Of a DNA stretch of 64,000 nt, positions 34,990 to 43,422 are shown in pieces; the first letter of the stretch is position 1; each line of letters starts with the position of its first letter. Source of the stretch: Achromobacter aloeverae (lineage in GTDB: Bacteria > Pseudomonadota > Gammaproteobacteria > Burkholderiales > Burkholderiaceae_B); the NCBI RefSeq assembly GCF_004121055.1, contig NZ_PYAL01000007.1:310001-374000 (forward strand). Reading direction: 5' to 3'. A program made the translations under genes and the position numbers. The notes under the pieces are model-generated. The model saw only the letters and a program-made list of their open reading frames with translations, made no database searches and was not told the origin of the DNA.

Positions 34990-36981
34990 ATGACCGCCCG
35001 CGATACCGAAAAACACGACATCCGCATCATCAAGGGCCTGCGCATCCGCATGCGCGATGGCGTGGAGTTGAATGTCCGCATCACCCGGCCGGCCACACCA
35101 GGCCGCTATCCCGCGGTGCTGGAATACAACCCCTACCGGCGCCTGGATCATGCCCAGGCCAGCTTCCCGCCCGCCGTGCCCTATCTGGCCGAACACGGCT
35201 ACGTCGTGGTGCAGTTCGACGTACGCGGCACGGGCAGCTCGACCGGCACGTCGACGGACGCCTACTCGGACGATGAACAGCAAGACGGCTACGACATGGT
35301 CGAATGGGCCGCGCGGCAGGACTGGTGCACCGGCGCCGTCGGCATGATAGGCAAGTCCTACGGCGCGACCGTGCAATGGCAGGTGGCCGGCAAGGCGCCG
35401 CCGCACCTGAAAGCCATCATCGTGCGGTCCGGCAGCAATGACATGTACGAGGACACCGCCTATCCGGGCGGCTGCCGGCGTCCCTGGCGCTTCGAGTTCT
35501 TCGCGCCGAACATGAACGCGTACAACTTCGCGCCGCCGGACCCCATGCTGACGGGCGCCGACTGGTCGCGCGTCTGGCAGCAGCGCCTGGACGGCAGCCA
35601 GCCCTGGAGCCTCAACATCTTTCGCCACGACACCGACAGCGGCTACTGGCGCGGCAAGAGCATCAAGGGCAACTTCCAGGACGTAGGCTGCGCCGTGTAC
35701 CTGATCGAGGGTTGGGCGGATTGGTACGCCTATGCCGAACTGGACGCCTTCCGCGAACTGAATGCCCCCAAGAAGGTCGTCATCGGCCCTTGGGGCCATT
35801 ACTATCCCGAGGAAAAATTCGCCCTGCCCGGCCCCCGCATCGACACCCGCATCGAGTACCTGAGGTGGTTCGACCACTGGCTCAAGGGTATCGCCAACGG
35901 CATCATGGACGAGCCGCCCGTGACGGTATTCGTCCGCCAGTGGCAGCAGCCCTCGCTGCTCACGCTGAACGAACCCGGGCACTGGCACAGCGACACGAAC
36001 TGGCCGCCCGCCGCATCCAGGACCGTCGGCTACTACCTCGATCCCGCATCCGCGGGCCTCGCCGCCCAGGCGCCGGAGGACGGCGCCGTCAGCTACGACT
36101 ACCGGCCCACCGTAGGCATGGCCAGCGGCCGTGTCGGCCTGGGCAGTACGTCCCCCTGGGGGATGCCCACCGATCAACGCATCGACGATGCGTATGCGGC
36201 CTGCTTCACCACGCCGCCGCTGGATGCGCCCCTGGCCTTGCTGGGGCAGCCGCAAGCCGTGCTGTTCGTTTCTTCCTCCGCCGAAGTGGCCTATTTCAAC
36301 GTCAGGGTCTGCGATGTCGCGCCCGACGGCACGTCGCGCCTGCTCAGCCAGGGCGGCCGCCTGGCCACCCATCGTGCAGGCCACGACCGGCCCGAGCCGC
36401 TCGCGCCCGGGGAGATCTACGAACTTCGCGTGACCTTGCGCGACCTCGCCTATGAAATCGCCCCTGGCCATCGCCTGCGCATCGCTGTCTCCAGCGCGGA
36501 CTTCCAGAATGCATGGCCGACCGGGATGCCGGCCCGTAATACCATCCATTGCGGCGCGGCCCATCCGTCGCGCGTCGAACTGACGCTCCTGCCCGCGGGT
36601 GGCCCGCGGCAGGATCCGCCGTCGTTCGCGCCCTCGCCGCACCCGCTGCCCGCCGCGTCGGAAGTGCCCAAGGCGACCTACACCCTTACCCACGACCTGG
36701 CCGCGGACACCGTCGTCTGCACGCTGGGCGCGACGGGCGACGGCACCGTGCGGCGCTCCGACTACACGGTCTCGAACCGCGACCCGGCACGCGCCTCGAT
36801 CGTGGCGGAGGTCCGCTATCGCGCGCCGCATCCCAACATGGCCATCGACATCGAGTCGAATTGCCAGACCACGAGCACGCGCTCGGAATTCACGCACGCC
36901 GCCCAAGTCACCATACGCATCGAAGGCAAGGTGCATTTCCAGAAAAGCTGGGCGGAAAGCGTGCCGCGGAACCATGCATGA
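34990..36981 (+). CDS. CocE/NonD-family X-Pro dipeptidyl-peptidase-like hydrolase
   Basis: A 663-residue serine hydrolase of the CocE family, which includes cocaine esterase and other ester or amide hydrolases. The nucleophile is S123 in GMIGKSYGA; likely triad partners are D244 (EGWADWY) and H270 (IGPWGHYYPEE). The C-terminal part (~330-560) is the jelly-roll domain (RLRIAVSSADFQNAWPTG). No signal peptide is visible, so it should act in the cytoplasm. ATG at 34990 with GGGAG upstream. It is followed after 15 bp by an oligopeptide-type binding-protein gene, suggesting uptake and hydrolysis of a peptide- or ester-like compound. Confidence 0.87.
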   Translation: MTARDTEKHDIRIIKGLRIRMRDGVELNVRITRPATPGRYPAVLEYNPYRRLDHAQASFPPAVPYLAEHGYVVVQFDVRGTGSSTGTSTDAYSDDEQQDGYDMVEWAARQDWCTGAVGMIGKSYGATVQWQVAGKAPPHLKAIIVRSGSNDMYEDTAYPGGCRRPWRFEFFAPNMNAYNFAPPDPMLTGADWSRVWQQRLDGSQPWSLNIFRHDTDSGYWRGKSIKGNFQDVGCAVYLIEGWADWYAYAELDAFRELNAPKKVVIGPWGHYYPEEKFALPGPRIDTRIEYLRWFDHWLKGIANGIMDEPPVTVFVRQWQQPSLLTLNEPGHWHSDTNWPPAASRTVGYYLDPASAGLAAQAPEDGAVSYDYRPTVGMASGRVGLGSTSPWGMPTDQRIDDAYAACFTTPPLDAPLALLGQPQAVLFVSSSAEVAYFNVRVCDVAPDGTSRLLSQGGRLATHRAGHDRPEPLAPGEIYELRVTLRDLAYEIAPGHRLRIAVSSADFQNAWPTGMPARNTIHCGAAHPSRVELTLLPAGGPRQDPPSFAPSPHPLPAASEVPKATYTLTHDLAADTVVCTLGATGDGTVRRSDYTVSNRDPARASIVAEVRYRAPHPNMAIDIESNCQTTSTRSEFTHAAQVTIRIEGKVHFQKSWAESVPRNHA

Positions 36982-36996
36982 CAAGGGGAAAGGACC

Positions 36997-38592
36997 ATGT
37001 ACTCGAAACGACGTGATTTTCTGCTGGGTACCGCCGGCACGCTGGCCGTACTGGCGAGCCCCCGGACGCTGCATGCCCAGACGCGCCAGGACACGCTGAT
37101 CATCGGCACCCGCTCGGCGGCGACGTCCGCGGACCCGCACTATGCCAATACCCAGCCCAATATCGACTACGCCTCGCACGTTTTCGAGAAGCTGGTCGAG
37201 CGGGACGAGCACTCCAAGCCCACCAACGGCGGTCTCGCGGAATCGTGGAAACTGATTTCCGACACGGTGTGGGAATTCAAGCTGCGGCCCAACGTGCGCT
37301 GGCATGACGGCAAGCCGTTCTCGGCGGAGGACGTCGAGTTCACGCTCAAGCGCGTGCCCAACATCCCCGGCACCCCGGGCGGCTTCGCAAGCTATATCAA
37401 CGCGATCTCGAAGATCGAGATCATCGACCCGCTGACGGTGCGCCTGCATACATCGACACCCTACGCGAACCTGCCGCGCGGCGTGGGCACGATCTACATC
37501 GTTTCCAGGCATGTGGGCGAAGGCGCCAAGCCCGAGGACTACAACACCGGCCGCGCCGCCATCGGTACCGGCCCCTACCGCTACGAGTATTTCAAGCAGA
37601 ACGAGGAAGCGGGTTTCGTCCGCAACGACGACTACTGGGACCGGAAGGCGCCGTGGGCGCGCGTGCGCCTGCGCACGCTGGCCAACGACAGCACGCGCAT
37701 CGCGGCCCTGCTGGCCGGCGACATCGACATGGCCGACCAGATCCCGACCTCCGACATCGCCCACCTGAAGACGGCGTCCAAGGTCAGTGTCGACCAGATC
37801 GACGGCATGCGCTCGATCTTCCTGTTTCCCAACGTCTCGCGCGACACGGACATGTCCTTCATCAAGGCCATGGACGGATCGCCGCTGCCGCACAATCCCT
37901 TGCGCGACCTGCGCGTCCGGCAAGCGCTCTCCCTGTCCATCGACCGGAAGCTGTTGGTGGATCGCCTGATGAACGGGGGGGCGGCGGCGAACGGCCAGTG
38001 GATACCGGCGGGCGCCTACTCCTACAACCCGGAGATTCCCGTCCCGCAAGCCAATCCGCAGGAGGCCAGGCGGCTGCTGGCCGAGGCCGGCTATCCGCAG
38101 GGCTTCCGGATCACCCTGCACAGCCCGAACGACCGCTATCCCAACGACGCGCGCGTCGCCCAGGCCATCGGGCAGATGTGGACCCGCGCGGGCCTGGCGG
38201 TGGATGTCGCCGTCATGCCCTACGCCGTTTTTGCGCCGCGCGCGCGCAAGCAGGAATTCGCCATCCACCTGATCGGCTGGGGCAATTCCGCGGGCGACGC
38301 ATCGACGGGCCTCATGAACGTGGTCGGCACCTACAACGCCGAAACCGGATGGGGCGTGGCGAACGAAGGCCGCTACAGCAACCCCAAGCTCGACGCGATG
38401 ACGGCCAAGGCGCTGGCAACCATGGATGACCAGTCGCGCGAGCAGCAATTCAAGGATGCCGTCAAGGTGGCCGTCGACGACCTTGCCATCCTGCCGCTCT
38501 ACCAGGTCAATCCGGTATGGGCCGTGCGCAAGGGACTGCGGCATCATCCCAGGGCGGACGAGCGGACATCGGCGATCGACATGTCGGCGTGA
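36997..38592 (+). CDS. ABC transporter substrate-binding protein, family 5 (DppA/OppA-like)
   Basis: A 531-residue periplasmic binding protein with a twin-arginine signal (SKRRDFLLGTAG, ending HAQ). Family 5 landmarks: LAESWKLISDTVWEFKLRPN, WHDGKPFSAEDVEFTLKR, GTGPYRYEYF, VRQALSLSIDRKLLVDR and ILPLYQVNPVWAV. AAGGGGAAAGG precedes the ATG. No permease or ATPase genes follow, so it must use a transporter encoded elsewhere. Cotranscribed with the CocE-type hydrolase, which probably acts on the imported ligand (inference). Confidence 0.92.
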   Translation: MYSKRRDFLLGTAGTLAVLASPRTLHAQTRQDTLIIGTRSAATSADPHYANTQPNIDYASHVFEKLVERDEHSKPTNGGLAESWKLISDTVWEFKLRPNVRWHDGKPFSAEDVEFTLKRVPNIPGTPGGFASYINAISKIEIIDPLTVRLHTSTPYANLPRGVGTIYIVSRHVGEGAKPEDYNTGRAAIGTGPYRYEYFKQNEEAGFVRNDDYWDRKAPWARVRLRTLANDSTRIAALLAGDIDMADQIPTSDIAHLKTASKVSVDQIDGMRSIFLFPNVSRDTDMSFIKAMDGSPLPHNPLRDLRVRQALSLSIDRKLLVDRLMNGGAAANGQWIPAGAYSYNPEIPVPQANPQEARRLLAEAGYPQGFRITLHSPNDRYPNDARVAQAIGQMWTRAGLAVDVAVMPYAVFAPRARKQEFAIHLIGWGNSAGDASTGLMNVVGTYNAETGWGVANEGRYSNPKLDAMTAKALATMDDQSREQQFKDAVKVAVDDLAILPLYQVNPVWAVRKGLRHHPRADERTSAIDMSA

Positions 38593-38674
38593 GGCGTGAG
38601 GCGTGAGGCTGGGCCGGCCCTCGCGCCACGCCTCGGATAACATGTCGATTTTCAAGCAAACCAGGAAATCCGCA

Positions 38675-39019
38675 ATGCTCCCAGTCATCCAGCCCGGCGC
38701 CGCGTTCAAGGACAACTTGCAGAAGCTGCCGTCCATCGACGGCGTCCAGCGCATCGATCTCATCGACGGCAAGGGCGCCGTCGTCGCCAGCATCGAGAAC
38801 CAGCCCGGCAAGCAGGGCTCGCTGGCGATCTACCAATACCTGGCGCAGGCCTTCGGCAAGCTCGACGCCAAGGCGGCGGAGCACGGCCTGGCCGTCTTCG
38901 GCGAGCATACCGCCGATGCGCGCAACCGTCCGGGCGCGCATCCCAACGTCGACCGCCTGCTGGCAATCGCCGCGGGCGGCGCAGCCTTGCGCATCGAGGT
39001 CATCGCCGCGGGACGCTGA
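38675..39019 (+). CDS. DUF2322-family protein
   Basis: A 114-residue small soluble protein of the DUF2322 family, known mainly from betaproteobacteria and without assigned function. It contains FKDNLQKLPSIDGVQRIDLI, NQPGKQGSLAIYQYLAQAFG and AHPNVDRLLAIAAGGA. The ATG at 38675 has AGGAA eight nucleotides upstream. Short upstream in-frame extensions lack a ribosome site. It stands 82 bp after the binding-protein gene and faces the phoD gene tail to tail. The 78-bp gap between them holds nothing notable. Confidence 0.8.
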   Translation: MLPVIQPGAAFKDNLQKLPSIDGVQRIDLIDGKGAVVASIENQPGKQGSLAIYQYLAQAFGKLDAKAAEHGLAVFGEHTADARNRPGAHPNVDRLLAIAAGGAALRIEVIAAGR

Positions 39020-39097
39020 GCAGAATGCACAGGGCGCACCCATCCCGCAACGTCACGCCGTGGGACACATGCCCGCCTTCCGGGGCGCAGGATCTTC

Positions 39098-41221
39098 CTA
39101 CGCGACGCTGACGGTAACGTCCGGCGTGCCCGCCGCGACGGTCGCGGTCACGACCTGGGCCACGACGTTGGCGCCCGTGGGCGCCGTGGCGCCATCGGAC
39201 AGCAGCTTGTGGACCTTCTTGATCTGGCAGGTGAGGCTGGCGGGCGTCAGCGTGACGACGGCATAGCCCTGCGCGTCCGTATCGGCGTACTTGATCCACG
39301 AGCCCGATCCCTTCATCGTGGCCGATAGCGCGTCGCCGGTGTAGTTGGCCACGTCGGTCACCACCAGGCTGGCCATGGCATCGAAGGCGTGGTTGGCGTT
39401 CTTGATCGCCGCCGTATAGAAGCCCAGCAGCGACGTGCTGGATATGCCGGGCGTCATCAGGTCGACCATCACCGGCGTGGGCGTCGCCGCATCGTAGTCG
39501 TCCATGACCTGGCCGGCGAAGATGGCATGCAGGTCGCCCGTCAAGGCCACCACGTTCTGGATGCCGTTGCTCTTCAGGTGAGCCATCAACGCCTTGCGCT
39601 CCGCGTCGTAGCCGTCCCACTGGTCGCAGTCGAACAGGTAATTGGCCAAATACTGGAAGAAGGACGAATAGCCGCCATTGAGCGTGGACACCAGGCTGGC
39701 CGCGACGGCGGCGGCCGACGGCGCGTCCGCCAGCATCGTCACCAGGGCCTGCGTCCGCGCCAGGTCGCCTGCCGCGATGGCCAGGGTGCCGCCCTGCGCC
39801 TTGGCGAGCAGATATTGCGTGCCGAAGCTTTTCAGGTCGGCGGCGATGGCCGTGGCCAGCTGGGCCTGGGCGGGCGCCAGGGCCGGCACGGCGGCAACCA
39901 CGCCGGCGGCCAGTTGCGGTCCCAGCCGCAGGGCGTTGACGAGATCCACCTGCATGCGCATCAAGGACACTTCATTGCCCCACAGCTTCCACGTGGTCTT
40001 GCCATTGGCGGCGCTCATCTGGTCCTTCCACCACTGGCGCTGGACATCGCCCAGCATCGATACCGACGCGTTGACGCCGCCGCCCGCCAGTTTCCGCGCC
40101 TCGACGGCCTGCAGCAAAGGCTGCGGCACCAGGTAGCGGCTGCCGATCTCGCTGCCGCCCGTATTGCTCTCCGGAATCAGATGGTCCGCGCGGTAGAGGC
40201 GTTCGTCGGTCATCACCAGCGTCGCCAGCTTGCCGAAGGTGAAGGAGCGGTAGATCTGGATATCCAGGTACTGGTCGCCGGTCATGCCGTCCGTGAACGT
40301 CACGTCGGCCAGCATGTATTCGTACCAGGCCTGGTTGGCGCCGCGGCGGCGGGCCGGCTGCGGCACGCCGGTGCTGGTGTCGCCGTTGTCGTTGTAGGTG
40401 CTGTCGTCGCCCCAGCAATCGTCCGAGAACTCGTGATCGTCCCAGATGGCGATGAAGGGGTAGCGGGCATGCAGGGCCTGCAGGCGCGGGTCGGAGCGAT
40501 AGGTCTTGTACAGGGCGCGATAGTCGTCGATGGTGGTGGCGTACACGTCATCGCCCACCTTCGTGCCCCCCGCCAGCTTGTCGACCAGCGGCGGATGCAC
40601 GTCCTCGCAAGCCACCAGGCGGGTCGCGGCCGCGCGTTCGTAGATATAGTCGCCGACGTGGACGATGAACTTGATGTCCGGGTCCTCGGCATTCACCAGG
40701 GCATCGAAGGCCCCCCAGTGGTTGGCGTTCCAGTCCTGGCAGGTGATGAAGGCGAATTTCAGGCTGGCCACGTCCGCGTCGGCGGCCGGCGCCGTCCAGG
40801 TGCGTCCGGTCGTGCTGGTCACCGCGCCCGTGAGAAAGCGGTAGTAGTAGTTGGTGTTGGGCGTGAGCCCCGTCACCTTGTGACGCACCGTGTAGTCCCA
40901 CTGCGATACCGCGCTGACCTGGGCGTCCACCACCAGGGCCGTGAAGCCGGCATCGGTGGCCACCTGCACGCGCACCGCCACCGTGCCGCCCGAACCGCCA
41001 TCGACGCGTGTCCACAGGATGACGCTATCGGGCGTGGGATCGCCCGACGCCACGCCCAGCGTGAAACCCGTGCCGGCGTTGGCGCCCGTTCCTGGATCGG
41101 CGCCGGCGCCGGCATCCGTGTCGTCGTCTTCGTGATCGCCGCCACAAGCGGTCAGCAAGACGGGGCTGACGGCCGAGACGCTGATGAATCCACTCCACTT
41201 GAGGAACCGGCGACGATCCAT
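39098..41221 (-). CDS. phoD: PhoD-family alkaline phosphatase/phosphodiesterase
   Basis: A 707-residue Tat-exported metallophosphatase. The N-terminus has DRRRFLKWSGF and a Cys (LLTACGG) that may be a lipoprotein site. A PhoD_N domain (GVASGDPTPDSVILWTRV, GLTPNTNYYYRF) precedes the catalytic domain with HVGDYIYERA, FIAIWDDHEFSDD and LTGDLHAIFAG, which carry the Asp, His and Asn ligands for Fe and Ca. At 707 residues it is longer than many PhoD proteins. The extra length includes an Ala-rich segment between the HE motif and GDLHA. It releases phosphate from phosphomono- and diesters in the periplasm. ATG at 41221 with AAGGA upstream. Confidence 0.9.
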   Translation of the reverse strand: MDRRRFLKWSGFISVSAVSPVLLTACGGDHEDDDTDAGAGADPGTGANAGTGFTLGVASGDPTPDSVILWTRVDGGSGGTVAVRVQVATDAGFTALVVDAQVSAVSQWDYTVRHKVTGLTPNTNYYYRFLTGAVTSTTGRTWTAPAADADVASLKFAFITCQDWNANHWGAFDALVNAEDPDIKFIVHVGDYIYERAAATRLVACEDVHPPLVDKLAGGTKVGDDVYATTIDDYRALYKTYRSDPRLQALHARYPFIAIWDDHEFSDDCWGDDSTYNDNGDTSTGVPQPARRRGANQAWYEYMLADVTFTDGMTGDQYLDIQIYRSFTFGKLATLVMTDERLYRADHLIPESNTGGSEIGSRYLVPQPLLQAVEARKLAGGGVNASVSMLGDVQRQWWKDQMSAANGKTTWKLWGNEVSLMRMQVDLVNALRLGPQLAAGVVAAVPALAPAQAQLATAIAADLKSFGTQYLLAKAQGGTLAIAAGDLARTQALVTMLADAPSAAAVAASLVSTLNGGYSSFFQYLANYLFDCDQWDGYDAERKALMAHLKSNGIQNVVALTGDLHAIFAGQVMDDYDAATPTPVMVDLMTPGISSTSLLGFYTAAIKNANHAFDAMASLVVTDVANYTGDALSATMKGSGSWIKYADTDAQGYAVVTLTPASLTCQIKKVHKLLSDGATAPTGANVVAQVVTATVAAGTPDVTVSVA

Positions 41222-41442
41222 GACTATCCTTTTTTCGCGCTTCGCATTTGCGAAGCTGGTGTGTAGGCCGGGCATCCGTACGCAAGGCCGAATGCCGGAA
41301 AAGGCGCATTTACACACAGGGAGGTGTCACAGGAGTTACAACCGGGTCCGAGACGATAGCGTGTCGGGCGATCGTCGGGATACGGCCAGCTCCGGCCAGT
41401 CGGGCTTCAGGGAAACAGGGGGCGCTCGATAAGGGAAAAAAC

Positions 41443-41473
41443 TTGACCTTGCCAGCATGGCAAGGTACAGACT
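41443..41473 (+). promoter_or_regulatory. CueR/MerR-type promoter
   Basis: A -35 TTGACC (41443-41448) and a -10-like CAGACT (41468-41473) are separated by 19 bp, the over-long spacer typical of MerR-family promoters. Within it lies the palindrome ACCTTGCC-N5-GGCAAGGT (41446-41466), a close match to copper-responsive CueR boxes. It sits 35 bp upstream of the DUF305 gene. No cueR gene is in the window. Confidence 0.82.
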
Positions 41474-41508
41474 GGCGGGTCCGCTGTCCACGTACGAGGA
41501 TACCCAGT

Positions 41509-41907
41509 ATGAAACAACGCCCCTTGCTGCTCGCGATGTGCACCCTCTCGCTCGCCCTCGCCTCGGGCCTGGCCCAGGCCCAATCCAAGCCGACAGACCC
41601 CGCGATGGGAACCATGGCGACGCACGGCCACGCGGCGGGCAAGCCGTCGTCGAATGCGGCGGTCCAGGCCTACCAGCAGGCTAACGCGAAGATGCATGGC
41701 GCCATGGCCATCGACTATACCGGCGATGCCGATGTCGACTTCATGCGGGCCATGATCCCCCACCACCAGGGCGCCATCGACATGGCGCGCGTGGAACTGG
41801 CGCACGGCAAGGATCCGGAAGTGCGTAAACTCGCGGAAAGCGTCATTGCCGCCCAGGAAGCCGAGATCGCGTCCATGCGGAAATGGCTGGCCGCGCGGGG
41901 GCATTGA
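41509..41907 (+). CDS. DUF305-family periplasmic metal-associated protein
   Basis: A 132-residue secreted protein: signal peptide cleaved near LAQAQ, a His/Met-rich stretch ([14 protein letters not shown]), and the DUF305 core with [20 protein letters not shown]. The Met and His residues in that core are typical of this family, often linked to copper. ATG at 41509. The CueR-type promoter immediately upstream suggests induction by copper, silver or gold, and a role in periplasmic metal binding or detoxification (inference). Confidence 0.9.
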   Translation: MKQRPLLLAMCTLSLALASGLAQAQSKPTDPAMGTMATHGHAAGKPSSNAAVQAYQQANAKMHGAMAIDYTGDADVDFMRAMIPHHQGAIDMARVELAHGKDPEVRKLAESVIAAQEAEIASMRKWLAARGH

Positions 41908-41920
41908 GCCCGCCGTTCCA

Positions 41921-41972
41921 GGCCAATGACCCGGGCCAATAACCCGGGCCAGTGACCCGGGCCAGTGACCCG
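41921..41972. repeat. Four 13-bp tandem repeats
   Basis: Units of GGCCAATGACCCG type at 41921-41933, 41934-41946, 41947-41959 and 41960-41972, differing by one or two bases; adjoining units make CCCGGG sites. The array fills the gap between the DUF305 gene and the small unknown gene. Confidence 0.88.
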
Positions 41973-42012
41973 CGCTACCGACACCCAGCAACGCACCCGC
42001 AAAGGACCACGC

Positions 42013-42351
42013 ATGCCAACGCCCGCCCCCCTTTCGGCCTACGACCAGCTCGTCGCCGCCATCGACCAGGCCTGCCGGGAAAAGAAGGATACCCCCGTGG
42101 TCGACGTCGCCGTCGCCCTGGACATGAAGGAAGTGGCCAGCAAGTGGAAGACCGCCTACTGGCAATATGAACTGGAGACCGAGGCCGAGGGCACCATCAC
42201 CGTGATCCACGGCTGGAACGACGTCTCAGGCAGCAACCCGGGCAGCAACCCCGGCGGCAATCCGGCCCCGAACCCGGGCTCGTCCGAAGCCGAACTGTTC
42301 GAAATTTCCAGGACGCGGCCGCCCGCCACCTACCGCAACCAGTACGAATAA
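42013..42351 (+). CDS. Small protein of unknown function with NPG repeats
   Basis: A 112-residue protein I do not recognise. It starts MPTPAPLSAYDQLVAAIDQA, has no signal peptide, and contains an acidic/aromatic stretch (KWKTAYWQYELETEAEGTI). A low-complexity run follows at residues ~75-90 (SNPGSNPGGNPAPNPGS), encoded by 12-bp units. The ATG at 42013 has AAAGGA eight nucleotides upstream. Codon usage looks native. It may be cotranscribed with the DUF305 gene and so be under copper control, but the gap of 105 bp and the repeats between leave this open. Confidence 0.6.
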   Translation: MPTPAPLSAYDQLVAAIDQACREKKDTPVVDVAVALDMKEVASKWKTAYWQYELETEAEGTITVIHGWNDVSGSNPGSNPGGNPAPNPGSSEAELFEISRTRPPATYRNQYE

Positions 42352-42375
42352 TCGCCGCCGGCGCCGTCCCGCGCA

Positions 42376-43317
42376 TCAAGCGGCGCCAGCGTCCGCCGCG
42401 CCCGCGGCCGGCGTCCTCGATCCCGCCGCCAGGCTGCGCGCGACCTCCAGCAGGGAGTGCAGCGCCGGATTCGCGTCATTGCGACGCCAGGCGATGGAGA
42501 CCTCCTGGTCCAGATAGGGCGTGCGGTTCGAGATGGGCACATAGCAGACCTTGGGGTGGATGAGCGAGGTCAGGTTGCCCGACACCAGCGCGACCGACAG
42601 GCCCGCGGCGATCAGGCAAATGACGCTGGCCACCTGCGAGCACTCCTGCTCGATGTTGGGATGGAAACCCGCCGCCCCGCACACCGAGATCAGCTGCGCG
42701 TGCGCCGCGGGCACCTTCTCCCTGGAAAACGAGACGAACGACTCTCCCGCCAGCTGCCGCAGGTCGATGCGCTTGCGTCCCGCCAGCGGATGGCTACGCG
42801 GCAGCGCGACCACCAGCACGTCGCGCTTGTGAAAGCGCGTCTGGATCTGCGGCGCGGCGACCGGCAGCGGCGTGCGCAGCATGCCGACATCCAGCGCGCG
42901 CCCCTGTAGCTGCTCCAGCTGGTCCTTGGTCGTCATCTCGACGACGCGCAGCCGCACCTGCGGATATTCCAGCCGAAACCGGTTGATCAGTTCCGGCATG
43001 AAGCCATAGCCCACGCTGCCGATGAAGCCTATGGTCAACTGCCCTGTCTTGCCGCTGCTCGCGCCCACGGTGCGCTGTATCGCCACCTCTTCATAGCACA
43101 GCCACTGGTACGCCTCTTCAAGGAACACCGTGCCGGCCGGCGTCAGCGCGACCGACCGCTTGTTGCGCACGAACAGCGCCGTACCCACATGGGCCTCCAG
43201 TTTCTGGATGGCCTGGCTGAGCGGCGACTGCGCGATGCCGGCGCGCGCCGCGGCGCGGCCGTAGTGGAGTTCCTCGGCCACCGCGATGAATTGCCGGAGC
43301 ACGCGGCTATTGATCAT
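42376..43317 (-). CDS. LysR-family transcriptional regulator
   Basis: A 313-residue LysR regulator close to the aromatic-catabolism (BenM/CatR-like) branch by look: VLRQFIAVAEELHYGRAA, IAQSPLSQAIQKLEAHVG and RNKRSVALTPAG make the helix-turn-helix region, and GQLTIGFIGSVGYGFMPELI opens the effector domain. The C-terminus is Ala-rich. It is divergent from the CoA-transferase gene across 105 bp (43318-43422), where AAATTATATGTTGGAC recalls the box shared by two downstream Bug promoters. It probably controls that transcript. Confidence 0.92.
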   Translation of the reverse strand: MINSRVLRQFIAVAEELHYGRAAARAGIAQSPLSQAIQKLEAHVGTALFVRNKRSVALTPAGTVFLEEAYQWLCYEEVAIQRTVGASSGKTGQLTIGFIGSVGYGFMPELINRFRLEYPQVRLRVVEMTTKDQLEQLQGRALDVGMLRTPLPVAAPQIQTRFHKRDVLVVALPRSHPLAGRKRIDLRQLAGESFVSFSREKVPAAHAQLISVCGAAGFHPNIEQECSQVASVICLIAAGLSVALVSGNLTSLIHPKVCYVPISNRTPYLDQEVSIAWRRNDANPALHSLLEVARSLAAGSRTPAAGAADAGAA

Positions 43318-43422
43318 TTAAGACACGCCTTATCTCACAGACCCACAAATTATATGTTGGACGCGTTTTTTCCCGCTTTATAGACTGCCCTTCCCGCATT
43401 CGATGAAGATGGAGTTCCTGTC

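Noticed and set aside
34984-38811. A 1275-codon open frame antisense to the CocE-type hydrolase and binding-protein genes
   Set aside because: It is an artefact of high GC and codon bias: both genes on the other strand have clear domains, and the antisense protein shows no recognisable motif.
39389-41266. A 625-codon frame antisense to phoD
   Set aside because: The phoD reading has a Tat signal, two domains and metal ligands. The antisense product is His/Gly/Arg-rich with no family features.
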